Below, in pieces: positions 36,702 to 45,399 of a stretch of 64,000 nt of DNA. Made by a program: the position numbers and the translations under genes. Source of the stretch: Pseudoalteromonas rubra (GTDB taxonomy: Bacteria > Pseudomonadota > Gammaproteobacteria > Enterobacterales > Alteromonadaceae); contig NZ_AHCD03000037.1 of assembly GCF_000238295.3 (NCBI RefSeq), positions 1 to 64,000 of the forward strand, given 5' to 3'. The notes beneath the pieces were generated by a model. That model worked only from the letters and a program-made list of their open reading frames with translations. It searched no databases and was not told the origin of the DNA. The number at the start of each line of letters is the position of its first letter. Within the stretch, counting starts at the first letter, position 1.

Positions 36702-37205
36702 ATGCAACGAACTGCTGCGAAGTATTTCGCGATGAGCGAAGAAGTATGGGCGCGCCATGCCAACCCCTGGAGTGTCTGGAGCCGTTATTCTTGTTTGCCT
36801 TTGTTGATTGCGTGCCTGTGGTGGCGTGACTGGCTGGGGCTGGCTTTTTGGCCGCTGTTGGTGGTGTTGTTACTTTGGGTGTGGCTGAACCCCAGGTGTT
36901 TTAGCAAACCCAGAGATACTCACAATTGGGCATCACAAGCCGTATTGGGTGAGCAGATCTTAATCTATCAGCTGGAGCGGGTGCCACTGGTGCATTATCA
37001 GGTGATTAAAATCATCATGGCACTGCTCACGCTGAGTACCCTGGTATGTGGTGTTGGCCTGTGGTTTCAGGAGGCCATCAGCACCAGCGTCGGCGCACTG
37101 GGCGTGATCCTGAGCAAAACCTGGTTTCTTGATCGTATGGTCTGGCTGTATCAGAGTGTTGTCCGCTCAGATGCGAAGCTGGCGGCACGTCAGGCAAAGA
37201 CCTGA
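36702..37205 (+). CDS. Small membrane protein, DUF6653-like
   Basis: 167 residues starting M-Q-R-T-A-A-K-Y-F-A-M-S-E-E-V-W-A-R-H-A-N-P-W-S-V-W-S-R, a soluble start rich in aromatic residues, then about three hydrophobic segments (30-63, 100-120, 125-145). This start resembles the DUF6653 family; I am only fairly sure. The ATG at 36702 has GAGG eight bases upstream. Its end overlaps the convergent rhodanese gene by 16 bp. Function unknown. Confidence 0.7.
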   Translation: MQRTAAKYFAMSEEVWARHANPWSVWSRYSCLPLLIACLWWRDWLGLAFWPLLVVLLLWVWLNPRCFSKPRDTHNWASQAVLGEQILIYQLERVPLVHYQVIKIIMALLTLSTLVCGVGLWFQEAISTSVGALGVILSKTWFLDRMVWLYQSVVRSDAKLAARQAKT

Positions 37206-37537
37206 CACACCTCATCGACTTTACAGGTGATCACGCTGACATTCTGGTAGCCAATGCGGGTGAGTTGCTCTGCGGCAAACACCGCCCGGCCACCCGCGGC
37301 ACAGTGCAAGTACAGAGGTCTGCTTGGATCTTTTTCCACTGAAGGCAATTGAAACTCCAGCACGCCACGGGGAATATTCAGTGCCCCCGGGGCAGCTTTT
37401 TCCTGGTGTTCCTGAGGTTCTCGCACGTCAATCAATAAGCCCTGATTGGTGGCCATTTCTGCTTTGGCCTGTTGCGCGCTGATACAGCGCTGATTAGGCC
37501 TGACGGTTTTTAAAATGTCCTGTGGGGATGTCAGCAT
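37190..37537 (-). CDS. Rhodanese-domain protein
   Basis: 115 residues, a single rhodanese domain: L-L-I-D-V-R-E-P-Q-E-H near the N-terminus and the active-site loop L-H-C-A-A-G-G-R-A. It carries sulfane sulfur on the loop cysteine as a persulfide. It lies 3 bp after the DUF2892 gene, both under the operator next to the ArsR gene; together they resemble the two halves of E. coli YgaP, here as separate proteins. Confidence 0.88.
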   Translation of the reverse strand: MLTSPQDILKTVRPNQRCISAQQAKAEMATNQGLLIDVREPQEHQEKAAPGALNIPRGVLEFQLPSVEKDPSRPLYLHCAAGGRAVFAAEQLTRIGYQNVSVITCKVDEVCQVFA

Positions 37538-37540
37538 CGC

Positions 37541-37729
37541 TTAATTCTCCATTCCAAGTTTTTTGAGCAAGGTCATCATCGGGCACCAGCCGGTAAAGGC
37601 GGATTGGATCAGGTTCAATGCGATAAACACACTCAACCACACCCAGCGCGGATCCATAAACCAGGTCAGTAACAATGACAGTATCAGCATACTGCCGGCG
37701 ATCAATCTGATAGCGGCTTCCAGTCTCAT
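37541..37729 (-). CDS. DUF2892 (YgaP-like) membrane protein
   Basis: 62 residues with two membrane helices (I-R-L-I-A-G-S-M-L-I-L-S-L-L-L and W-V-W-L-S-V-F-I-A-L-N-L-I-Q), then F-T-G-W-C-P-M, the typical DUF2892 ending with a Cys. The ATG at 37729 follows GAGG at seven bases; the longer frame to 37777 crosses the operator. First gene of the sulfur-related minus-strand unit. Confidence 0.85.
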   Translation of the reverse strand: MRLEAAIRLIAGSMLILSLLLTWFMDPRWVWLSVFIALNLIQSAFTGWCPMMTLLKKLGMEN

Positions 37730-37766
37730 AAGTGTACCTCCTGACTTCAAGTATATGGCAAGATTT

Positions 37767-37804
37767 AACATTAGCAAGATCTAATATTAGTAATTCCTAA
37801 TGTT
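37767..37804. promoter_or_regulatory. Double ArsR operator with divergent promoters
   Basis: Two 16-bp boxes ATTAG-N6-CTAAT lie back to back (37770-37785 and 37786-37801), within the longer symmetry AACATTAG / CTAATATTAG / CTAATGTT. A plus-strand promoter TTAGTA (37787-37792), 18 bp, TATACT (37811-37816) and a minus-strand promoter TTGCTA (37777-37772), 16 bp, TATACT (37755-37750) both have their -35 box inside the operator. A bound repressor would shut both units. Confidence 0.75.
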
Positions 37805-37843
37805 GTGTTCTATACTCGCCACATCATTAAGGTGGGGAAAAGT

Positions 37844-38152
37844 ATGGATTTACATGCAATGGCCGACAGCGCCGCACAGGCTGAAGCATTACTTAAGATG
37901 CTGGCGAATCGGAATCGGTTGATGATCTTGTGCAGTTTGCAAAGTACAGAACTCAGTGTCGGTGAGTTGAATGAGCGGGTTCCACTGGCTCAATCTGCAC
38001 TGTCTCAGCACCTGGCTGCAATGCGGAAAACTGGGGTCGTTGCTTCACGACGCGCTGGTGCTACTGTGTATTACCGCATTGCGGATGATAAGGTGCTGGT
38101 GATCTTGCAGCAGCTTTATCAGCTCTTCTGTGCCGACAAGGATACACCATGA
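37844..38152 (+). CDS. ArsR-family repressor of the two-cysteine SqrR/BigR/YgaV type
   Basis: 102 residues from the ATG at 37844 (GGGGA ahead). The winged-helix motif L-A-N-R-N-R-L-M-I-L-C-S-L and S-Q-H-L-A-A-M-R-K-T-G-V-V-A-S-R-R is close to YgaV, BigR and HlyU. Two cysteines, Cys30 and one near residue 97 (L-F-C-A-D-K), are at the places used by these proteins to sense persulfides. It probably represses its own operon and the divergent rhodanese/DUF2892 unit until reactive sulfur appears. Overlaps the permease start by 4 bp. Confidence 0.87.
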   Translation: MDLHAMADSAAQAEALLKMLANRNRLMILCSLQSTELSVGELNERVPLAQSALSQHLAAMRKTGVVASRRAGATVYYRIADDKVLVILQQLYQLFCADKDTP

Positions 38153-41100
38153 ATGACACAGTGAGTTTTACTGAGCGAGCGATACGCCAGTGTCTGACTG
38201 GTCGCTTGCCTGCGCTGTTTTTCTTCTTTGCTATGGTGCTGGGTGTACTGGCTTTACAGTTCATGCCGCGGGAGGAAGAGCCTCAGATAGTGGTGCCGAT
38301 GTTAGATATTCATGTCACGGTGCCCAACACCGCCGCACCCGAAGTGGTGCGTCTTGTTACCACGCCGCTGGAGAAGCTGCTGCTGCAAATTCCGGGTGTA
38401 GAACATGTTTACTCTATTACCAACAGTGGCTCCGCCGTGGTCACCCTGCGATTTCATGTTGGAGAGAGTCGTGAGCAGGCCATCCTGAATACCTACACTA
38501 AACTGTATGCCAATGAGCACCAGATGGCCGCTGTGGTCAGTGACTGGCAGATCCGGCCGATCGAAGTCGACGATGTGCCGATTGTTATGCTGGGCTTGTA
38601 TAGTACCGCACCTCAACAATACAACGATTATGACTTAACCCGCTTTGCTCAGGAGATCTCAACGCAGCTGCAGCGATTACCCGACACCAGCGAGGTCAAG
38701 GTGGTGGCAGGACGGCAGCGCCAGCTGAATGTCTGGCTGGATGCGACGGCATTAGCGGCACACCAGAGCACGCCGCTGGACGTGTTAACCGCGATTCAAA
38801 ACAGCAATCAGTTGCAACAGGTTGGCAAGCGTATTGCAGGCAGCAAACAGATTGTACTTGAGTCTGGCGACGTGTTGCGTACTGCCGCGGCGTTGCGTGC
38901 GCTAGTGATCACTGTGGTCAACGGGCGCGCCGTGAAACTCAAAGATGTCGCGCGCATTGAAGATGGGCCGGGTGAGCCCGAACAGTACCAGTGGCTGGCG
39001 ATCAGTGATGGCAGCCAGGATCTGCCGTTGGTGACCCTTAGTGTAGCTAAGCAAAAAGGCAGCAATGCGGTATCCGTTGCTGAGCGGGTTCACGCGCTGA
39101 TGGGCCAGCTGCAAACTCAGCTATTGCCACCGGAAGTCGAGATTAAGGTATTGCGCGACTACGGCCAGACAGCCGATGAAAAGGTCAATGATTTGATGGC
39201 CAGCCTGCTCTTTGCGGTGCTGACCGTGGTGATTTTTGTTGGTGTCTTTCTTGGCTGGCGGCCGGCGATTGTGGTCGGGCTGGCGATCCCGGTGTGTTAC
39301 GGGGTGACGCTGGCGCTGGACTGGGCGTTCGGTTACACCATCAACCGGGTGACGTTATTTGCCCTGATCCTCTCGCTGGGTCTGCTGGTGGACGATCCCA
39401 TCACGGGCATCGATAACATCAGCCGAATGCTGGTGCCCGGCAAACCGCGTCAGCAGCAGATTGTGAACGCTATGATGGAGATCCGCACCGCATTATTGAT
39501 GTCGACATTGACCATTATGATGGCGTTTCTGCCATTGGCTTACATCACAGGGATGATGGGTCCTTATATGGCCCCTATGGCCTTTAATGTGCCCGTGAGT
39601 GTGATGGTGTCAACCGGGGTGGCTTTGTTCATTACGCCCTGGCTGGCGAGTCGCTTGCTGAGCGCCAATCCGCCATCTGTAGTCAGAGTGGATAATGGCT
39701 GGTATGCGGCGTTACTCACCCCTGTGCTGCGCTCGCCACACAGGGCCAAAGGGGTGTTGTGGCTGATGTTAGTGCTGTTTGTGCTGAGTGCAAGTTTACC
39801 TGTGTTTCGGGCCGTTCCGCTCAAGTTGCTACCTTATGACAATAAAAATGAAGTTCAGGTGCTGATTGATTTACCGGAGGGCAGCACATTGGAAACCACC
39901 GCGCGTATCACGCGCGCAGTGCAGCAACGCGTTTGGCAAATGAATGAGGTAAGTGCGATTGCCGCCTATGTGGGCCAGCCTTCCAGTATGGATTTCAACG
40001 GCATGGTACGGGGATATTATCGTCGTCACAGTGACAACCTGGCCGAGCTAAGGGTGATTTTATTAGACAAGCGTGAGCGCGCACATCAGTCTCATGCTGT
40101 GGTGCTACGGCTGCGCAAAGCGCTGGCAGAGTTTAATCGTGATGGCACGGTGATCAAAGTGGTGGAAGTGCCGCCGGGTCCACCCGTTATGAGCACGCTG
40201 ACCGCCGAGGTTTATGCTGAGCCCTTTACTGCCACGGATACACATCGTGATGCAGCACTGAGGCTGGCGGCACGCTTGCGTCAGGAGCCCCATGTGGTGG
40301 AAGTGGATACCTCTTTGTCCGCCCCGGTTACTTTACAACGGTTTGTGACTGATAAACAAAAAGCGGCGCTCTCCGGAGTGAGCAGCATAGAAATAAACCA
40401 TACTCTGGCGTTGGTCAGTGGTGGCATGCAGGCCGGATTGTTATATCAGCCTCGTGAAGCTCAGCCGGTGCCGATCACGTTACAGCTGGCTTATTCGGAC
40501 CGTCAGCATTGGTCGGACTTACTCGCAACTCAGATCCGTGGCAGCAGCGACGTGACGCAGGCGCAAGATAATTTTGGTCTTAGCCGGGCAGCCCGACCTA
40601 TGGTGGCCTTATCTGAAGTCGGGGATATGCAGACTTTGGTGGCAGAGCCTGCCATTTACCGAAAGGATTTGGCGCCAGTCATTTATGTTTTTGCGGAATT
40701 AAATGGCCGCACACCTGCTGAGGTAATCGCTGATGTGGTAGCTGATGAGCAACAAGCGGGTGTTCCTGTGCAGAACGAAACACACATGACGCCCTGGCAG
40801 CAACGCACTTTTCTCAGCAGTGGTAGCGGTTTATCGTGGCAGCTACCTGAGGGCACACAGTATCGTTTCAGCGGTGAAGGAGAGTGGCGCATCACCATCA
40901 GAGTGTTTCGGGATATGGGTATTGCCTTTGCTTTTGCGCTGGCGGCTATTTTCCTGATTTTACGTTGGCAGACCGCTTCCAGTGCGGTGGCACTGCTCAT
41001 CATGTCTGCCATTCCTTTAACCATGATAGGGATTATGCCGGGCTTTTGGGTGCTTAATCAGTTGGGTGAACGCACCATCGCTGGGGCACCCGACCCTGTA

Positions 41101-41475
41101 CTGTTTACCGCCACCGCGATGATCGGCATGATTGCACTGGCCGGTATCGTGGTGAGAAACTCTCTGATCCTGGTAGAGTTTATTACCCAGGCACGACAGG
41201 CTGGTATGCCACTGGAGGCGGCCTTGATCCGTGCCGGCAGTGTGCGTATGCGACCCGTATTACTAACCGCGGGGACCACTTTGCTGGGCAATCTGGTGAT
41301 CATTCTGGATCCCGTATTCAGTGGCCTGGCGCTGGCAATCATGTTTGGCATTGTTGCCTCAACCCTGTTTTCTTTACTGGTTGTGCCGGTTGTCTATTAT
41401 CTGGTGTTCAAAACGCCCGACGATGACAATACACCAGCCCCGATTTCTGATGATTTGGAGACTACGCATGTCTGA
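38149..41475 (+). CDS. RND-family efflux permease
   Basis: 1108 residues, the size of an AcrB-like inner-membrane pump, with twelve expected membrane helices. N-terminal helix (about 20-40) then F-M-P-R-E-E-E-P-Q-I-V-V-P; in helix 4 G-L-L-V-D-D-P-I-T-G-I-D-N holds the proton-relay Asp pair; G-I-V-V-R-N-S-L-I-L-V-E-F occurs near the end. It overlaps both neighbours: the repressor by 4 bp and the adaptor by 8 bp. No outer-membrane channel gene is present, so it would use a shared TolC. Substrate unknown; the regulator suggests sulfur-related stress. Confidence 0.92.
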   Translation: MNDTVSFTERAIRQCLTGRLPALFFFFAMVLGVLALQFMPREEEPQIVVPMLDIHVTVPNTAAPEVVRLVTTPLEKLLLQIPGVEHVYSITNSGSAVVTLRFHVGESREQAILNTYTKLYANEHQMAAVVSDWQIRPIEVDDVPIVMLGLYSTAPQQYNDYDLTRFAQEISTQLQRLPDTSEVKVVAGRQRQLNVWLDATALAAHQSTPLDVLTAIQNSNQLQQVGKRIAGSKQIVLESGDVLRTAAALRALVITVVNGRAVKLKDVARIEDGPGEPEQYQWLAISDGSQDLPLVTLSVAKQKGSNAVSVAERVHALMGQLQTQLLPPEVEIKVLRDYGQTADEKVNDLMASLLFAVLTVVIFVGVFLGWRPAIVVGLAIPVCYGVTLALDWAFGYTINRVTLFALILSLGLLVDDPITGIDNISRMLVPGKPRQQQIVNAMMEIRTALLMSTLTIMMAFLPLAYITGMMGPYMAPMAFNVPVSVMVSTGVALFITPWLASRLLSANPPSVVRVDNGWYAALLTPVLRSPHRAKGVLWLMLVLFVLSASLPVFRAVPLKLLPYDNKNEVQVLIDLPEGSTLETTARITRAVQQRVWQMNEVSAIAAYVGQPSSMDFNGMVRGYYRRHSDNLAELRVILLDKRERAHQSHAVVLRLRKALAEFNRDGTVIKVVEVPPGPPVMSTLTAEVYAEPFTATDTHRDAALRLAARLRQEPHVVEVDTSLSAPVTLQRFVTDKQKAALSGVSSIEINHTLALVSGGMQAGLLYQPREAQPVPITLQLAYSDRQHWSDLLATQIRGSSDVTQAQDNFGLSRAARPMVALSEVGDMQTLVAEPAIYRKDLAPVIYVFAELNGRTPAEVIADVVADEQQAGVPVQNETHMTPWQQRTFLSSGSGLSWQLPEGTQYRFSGEGEWRITIRVFRDMGIAFAFALAAIFLILRWQTASSAVALLIMSAIPLTMIGIMPGFWVLNQLGERTIAGAPDPVLFTATAMIGMIALAGIVVRNSLILVEFITQARQAGMPLEAALIRAGSVRMRPVLLTAGTTLLGNLVIILDPVFSGLALAIMFGIVASTLFSLLVVPVVYYLVFKTPDDDNTPAPISDDLETTHV

Positions 41476-42568
41476 TATTCGATGGATACGTCCGTTGCTG
41501 GCGATCGCGTTATTGCTGTTGACCATTGCCTGGATGGCTGGATTATTTAATGACACCGTGACACCTGGTGATAAGCCCCAGGTTAGCTGGCCACAACCTC
41601 AGCTACATGAGGTAGCACAGCAACTGGTTTATGACGTAGAGCAGATCCCCGGGAGTGTGATTGCCAAGCACAACACAGTGGTAGCCAGCCGCGTGCTGGC
41701 ACAGCTTAAAAGTCTGACGGTACGCTCTGGTGATACGATCCAGGCTGGTCAGTTGATTGCCACACTGGATGATGCCGACCTACGGGCGCAATTACGGGCT
41801 GTAAAAGCCGAGCAACAGGCCAATCTGGCACAGCTAAATCAGGCGCAAAAACAACTTGAGCGTGCCCTGACCTTGCAGCAAAAAGGCCTGGTTGCGCATA
41901 ACCAGGTGGACGAATGGCAGACTCAGGTGAATGAGCTTTCGGCCAGAAAAGCAGCACTGGTACAACAGCAGGCTGGGGCAGAGGTGGCCTTAGGCTATAC
42001 CCAGGTCAGGGCGCCTATCTCCGGGACTTTGGTTGCACGCTTGCAAGAGCCCGGTGCCATGCTCAACCCGGGCACGCCGCTGGTCTCTATTTATAATCCG
42101 GCACAGTTGCAGGTTGAGGTCTCTGTACGAGAGCATTTGTTGCCGGAGCTGGCGGTGGGCGAGCGTCATCAGATCAGTATCCCAGCCGCAGAAGCCACGC
42201 AATATGCCACCATCAGTGAGCTGGTGCCAGTAGCAGATCGCGATGCGCGCAGCTTCACCGTAAAGCTGGATATGCAGTGGATGCAAGGGGTGATACCGGG
42301 CATGTATGCGGTATTGAAACTGCCTGGTAACGGACGTCAGGCGATATTGATCCCAACATCATTGGTACAATATTTCGGTCAGCTCAGCAAAGTCGCAGTG
42401 CTACATGACGGGCAGGTACAGAGTCGCTTTATTCGTCTCGGCAGGGAGTATGGTGAGCAGGTTGAGGTCGTCAGTGGCTTGCGTGTCGGTGAGCGCCTGG
42501 TGGCAGGATCACCGACAGCGTTAACAACGACTACAGAAAAGTCGCAATCTCCTCAAGCGGCTTTTTAA
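41468..42568 (+). CDS. RND periplasmic adaptor (membrane fusion protein)
   Basis: 366 residues from the ATG at 41468, with one N-terminal membrane anchor (about 9-27). The lipoyl halves V-V-A-S-R-V-L-A-Q-L-K-S and V-R-A-P-I-S-G-T-L-V flank a coiled-coil hairpin (about 105-175), and a beta-barrel and membrane-proximal domain follow. It joins the inner-membrane pump to an outer-membrane channel. The order permease-then-adaptor is the reverse of most acrAB operons. Its last 38 bp overlap the convergent nitroreductase gene. Confidence 0.92.
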   Translation: MSDIRWIRPLLAIALLLLTIAWMAGLFNDTVTPGDKPQVSWPQPQLHEVAQQLVYDVEQIPGSVIAKHNTVVASRVLAQLKSLTVRSGDTIQAGQLIATLDDADLRAQLRAVKAEQQANLAQLNQAQKQLERALTLQQKGLVAHNQVDEWQTQVNELSARKAALVQQQAGAEVALGYTQVRAPISGTLVARLQEPGAMLNPGTPLVSIYNPAQLQVEVSVREHLLPELAVGERHQISIPAAEATQYATISELVPVADRDARSFTVKLDMQWMQGVIPGMYAVLKLPGNGRQAILIPTSLVQYFGQLSKVAVLHDGQVQSRFIRLGREYGEQVEVVSGLRVGERLVAGSPTALTTTTEKSQSPQAAF

Positions 42569-43208
42569 CCAGGGCGTGCTCCGGAACGGTTGCGTCTTCT
42601 GCGGGATAACCGGCGATCAGCAACATATAAGGTCGCTCGTTTTCTTTATCTCGCTGGCAGATCTCGGTCAGGAAGCTCATGGGTTTCGGCGTATGGGTCA
42701 GGGTTGCCAGTCCGGCATGGTGCAGCGCCTGGATCAAAAAACCAGTCGCAATGCCAACGGATTCATGGACATAGTAGTTGGTATTTTTATCTTCGGTGTG
42801 GATGCCGCCTTTTTTCTGGCTAAAGATGGCGATTAACCAGGGGGCATGCTCCAGATAAGGCTTATCTGCATCGGTGCCTAATGGTTTTAAGGCATCGAGC
42901 CATTCTTCGCCAGCACGACCTTCATAAAATGCCTGTTCTTGCTGCTCGGCCGCTGCACGGATCTGCTGTTTTACGTCCTGACTGTGAATGGCCACAAAAT
43001 GCCAGGGCTGATGGTTAGCACCACTGGGCGCTGAGCCAGCCGTTTTGATACAGGCTTCGATGATCTCTTTGGGCACCGGACGGTCGCTAAAGCTGCGGAT
43101 GGTGTGGCGACGCTTTGCTTCATCCAGAAACGCAGTGGCCCGGCTGAGCATTTCTTCCTGTGGGTACTCAATAAAATCGTTGAGAGGCACGTTCGCATGT
43201 TGTTTCAT
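42531..43208 (-). CDS. Nitroreductase-family flavoprotein
   Basis: 225 residues with the FMN-binding start R-R-H-T-I-R-S-F-S-D-R-P-V-P and S-A-P-S-G-A-N-H-Q-P-W-H-F, and later H-E-S-V-G-I-A-T-G-F-L-I-Q-A-L-H-H-A-G-L. The pattern, including the GANHQPW segment, is that of the nitroreductase group related to iodotyrosine deiodinase and BluB-type proteins; FMN-dependent, NAD(P)H-using. Substrate unknown. Ends within the adaptor gene. Confidence 0.88.
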   Translation of the reverse strand: MKQHANVPLNDFIEYPQEEMLSRATAFLDEAKRRHTIRSFSDRPVPKEIIEACIKTAGSAPSGANHQPWHFVAIHSQDVKQQIRAAAEQQEQAFYEGRAGEEWLDALKPLGTDADKPYLEHAPWLIAIFSQKKGGIHTEDKNTNYYVHESVGIATGFLIQALHHAGLATLTHTPKPMSFLTEICQRDKENERPYMLLIAGYPAEDATVPEHALVKKPLEEIATFL

Positions 43209-43460
43209 GATTTACCTTTGTCTTTTTTGTTTATATTTTGTTATATCCTGACTGTCTATCCCTTGCAACCTGCGGGCAATTCAGGGGGCTGAGCAATGTA
43301 AAGCTAACTGTGAGCCGACGGCAATTTTACTTTACCTTTAACGGCTAGAGTAAAAAGGCGACTGTTATTCTTATTGGTTATATTGAACATCAACTGTAAG
43401 GACTCTGTCGCCGTGCCTGGATCCGTTATAATAGTGACCCATTTCTGAACGGAGGTCATT

Positions 43461-44126
43461 ATGTATCAGCACTTATGGGAATCAGGTGACGCAGTCGCCC
43501 TGGAGGTGGGTAAAGCGGTATGTGTGGGTCGTAATTACGTGGCACATGCCAAAGAGCTAAACAACCCAATACCCGATAGCCCCCTGCTATTTATCAAGCC
43601 GGCTTCGGCATTTTGCCATTTTCAGTCGCCACTGGTACTCAATACCACGCTGGGTGAGCACCACTATGAAGCTGAACTCGTACTGCTGGTAGGGGAGACC
43701 ATAGATAATCACACCCGTGAGCCGTTGCAACACATCTGTGGGATTGCGACCGGGCTGGACCTGACACTCAGGGAGTTACAGAGCAAATTAAAACAACAAG
43801 GACACCCATGGGAATGCGCCAAGGCGTTTGATAACAGTTGCAGTCTGACCCCATTCAGAGCCGTGAATGGCCTGGATGAAAACAGTGTGCTGCACTATCG
43901 GTTTTGGCAAAATGACGCGCTTAAGCAGCACGGAGACAGCAGCTTGATGATTTTTTCACTGGCGAGCTTGCTGACTGAGATCAGCCGATATTTTACCCTG
44001 AACCCGGGTGATATCGTGATGACAGGCACCCCACAGGGGGTGGGGGCATTAAACGAAGGTGACACCCTGGCGTTACAGCTCCAGGATGCCCCTTTGTATA
44101 GCGCGACGGTTACTGTCAGGCGTTAA
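43461..44126 (+). CDS. Fumarylacetoacetate hydrolase family protein
   Basis: 221 residues, the single-domain form (YcgM-like). C-V-G-R-N-Y-V-A-H-A-K-E-L begins the fold; H-Y-E-A-E-L holds the metal-binding acids; G-D-I-V-M-T-G-T-P-Q-G-V-G is the conserved C-terminal segment. Such enzymes cleave or decarboxylate 2-oxo acids with Mg2+, for example acylpyruvates. TATAAT at 43427-43432 and GGAGG before the ATG give it its own promoter and start. It overlaps the convergent MFS gene by 11 bp. Confidence 0.9.
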   Translation: MYQHLWESGDAVALEVGKAVCVGRNYVAHAKELNNPIPDSPLLFIKPASAFCHFQSPLVLNTTLGEHHYEAELVLLVGETIDNHTREPLQHICGIATGLDLTLRELQSKLKQQGHPWECAKAFDNSCSLTPFRAVNGLDENSVLHYRFWQNDALKQHGDSSLMIFSLASLLTEISRYFTLNPGDIVMTGTPQGVGALNEGDTLALQLQDAPLYSATVTVRR

Positions 44127-45399
44127 GATCCGCGGAAGCGGGTTCAGCCTCAGGCTCTTTAACCGCAGGCGGGTCTTGCTGGTTGAGCGAGGGGCTGAAC
44201 AACAACACGATGCCCAACAGCGACAAAGCGCCAAGCAGTAACCAGCTTACCGGCAGCGAGACCAGGTTCAGTAAAGCGCCCGTGAGTGCGGCGCCCAGCA
44301 TGCCACCCATGCGGGTCGTTAGTGAACCCAGAGATTCAATAGTGGCTCGTACACTGTCGTCGCACAGTTGATGCTGCAGCTGCAATTGTGCCGGCTGGGT
44401 CAGGCCAAAGCACAGGAAGAACAGCAGTAACGCTGCCACAAACCAGCTTAGATCGGGTGCCAGTGCCATGGCAACCAAAGCAACCAGCTTAAGCAGGTGG
44501 GCAACTGCCATTGCCTGCCCCAGCTTTTGATTGAGCAGTGTACACAGCTTAGCACTGAGTACCGCAGCGACGCCGTTCAAAGCAAAGGTTGCAGCCATGA
44601 CGGCTGGAAATAGCCAGGCTACGGCATCCATATCGACTTGTTCCAGCTGGTGAACAAAGATAGGCCAGAATTTTTCAATACTGGCGCTGACCGGGATCAC
44701 GATCACGAGTGCAATCAGCAGTTTAGCCAGTGCTGGTTGACGCACTGTGCTGAGGGTGGTGCCAACATGTTGTTTAAGTGCCTGTCTAAAGCGCTGCTGA
44801 GTGGGAGATTTGCTCTCCTTGACCCAGTAAAAGGTCAAGGGTAACAGCAAGATAAAGCCAATGCTCGACACAATAAAGATAAGCTGATACATCTGCAAAG
44901 TCGACAACGCGAGGTGATTGCCAAACGCCAGAAACAAAGCGGAGAGCACCGCGGACGATGCGCCGATCCCGTATGCCAGGCCATAGGTGGCAGCAAATCC
45001 CTGATTCAGAGTTTGTTCGCCTTCTGCTTCATGAAAGCGCTCCACAAACCAGGCGTTGAGCGTCCCGCTCAGGGTGGCCTGATTGAGTCCCCAACAGCCG
45101 ACTGCGATCAGCAAGGTCACAAAATCAGTGGCGATCAGCAATAACAGATTGGTCAGTAAAGCAAATACCAATGAACAGCAAAATAACCTGCGACGGCCGA
45201 AATGGTCGGCCAGTGCTCCACTGGGTACTTCACTGATGATGATCACGGCAGTCATTACCACCATGGCAATGGCTATCTGGCTGACCACAAAGCCCTGCGC
45301 GAGCAGGTAAGGAGTCAGGATCGGCAGCAGCAACATGGCAGCAAACATGGTCAGGCCGAGATGAATGCCGTAACGCTTACACAATTGTTGTTTGGTCAT
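44116..45399 (-). CDS. MFS transporter, probable exporter of the NRPS product
   Basis: 427 residues with twelve predicted membrane helices. The loop between helices 2 and 3 has motif A (G-A-L-A-D-H-F-G-R-R-R-L). Its start ATG overlaps the stop of the third NRPS gene (ATGA), so it is the last gene of that operon; this position suggests export of the peptide. The open frame to 45468 adds a leader inside the thioesterase coding region, so the ATG at 45399 is preferred. Confidence 0.88.
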   Translation of the reverse strand: MTKQQLCKRYGIHLGLTMFAAMLLLPILTPYLLAQGFVVSQIAIAMVVMTAVIIISEVPSGALADHFGRRRLFCCSLVFALLTNLLLLIATDFVTLLIAVGCWGLNQATLSGTLNAWFVERFHEAEGEQTLNQGFAATYGLAYGIGASSAVLSALFLAFGNHLALSTLQMYQLIFIVSSIGFILLLPLTFYWVKESKSPTQQRFRQALKQHVGTTLSTVRQPALAKLLIALVIVIPVSASIEKFWPIFVHQLEQVDMDAVAWLFPAVMAATFALNGVAAVLSAKLCTLLNQKLGQAMAVAHLLKLVALVAMALAPDLSWFVAALLLFFLCFGLTQPAQLQLQHQLCDDSVRATIESLGSLTTRMGGMLGAALTGALLNLVSLPVSWLLLGALSLLGIVLLFSPSLNQQDPPAVKEPEAEPASADLNA

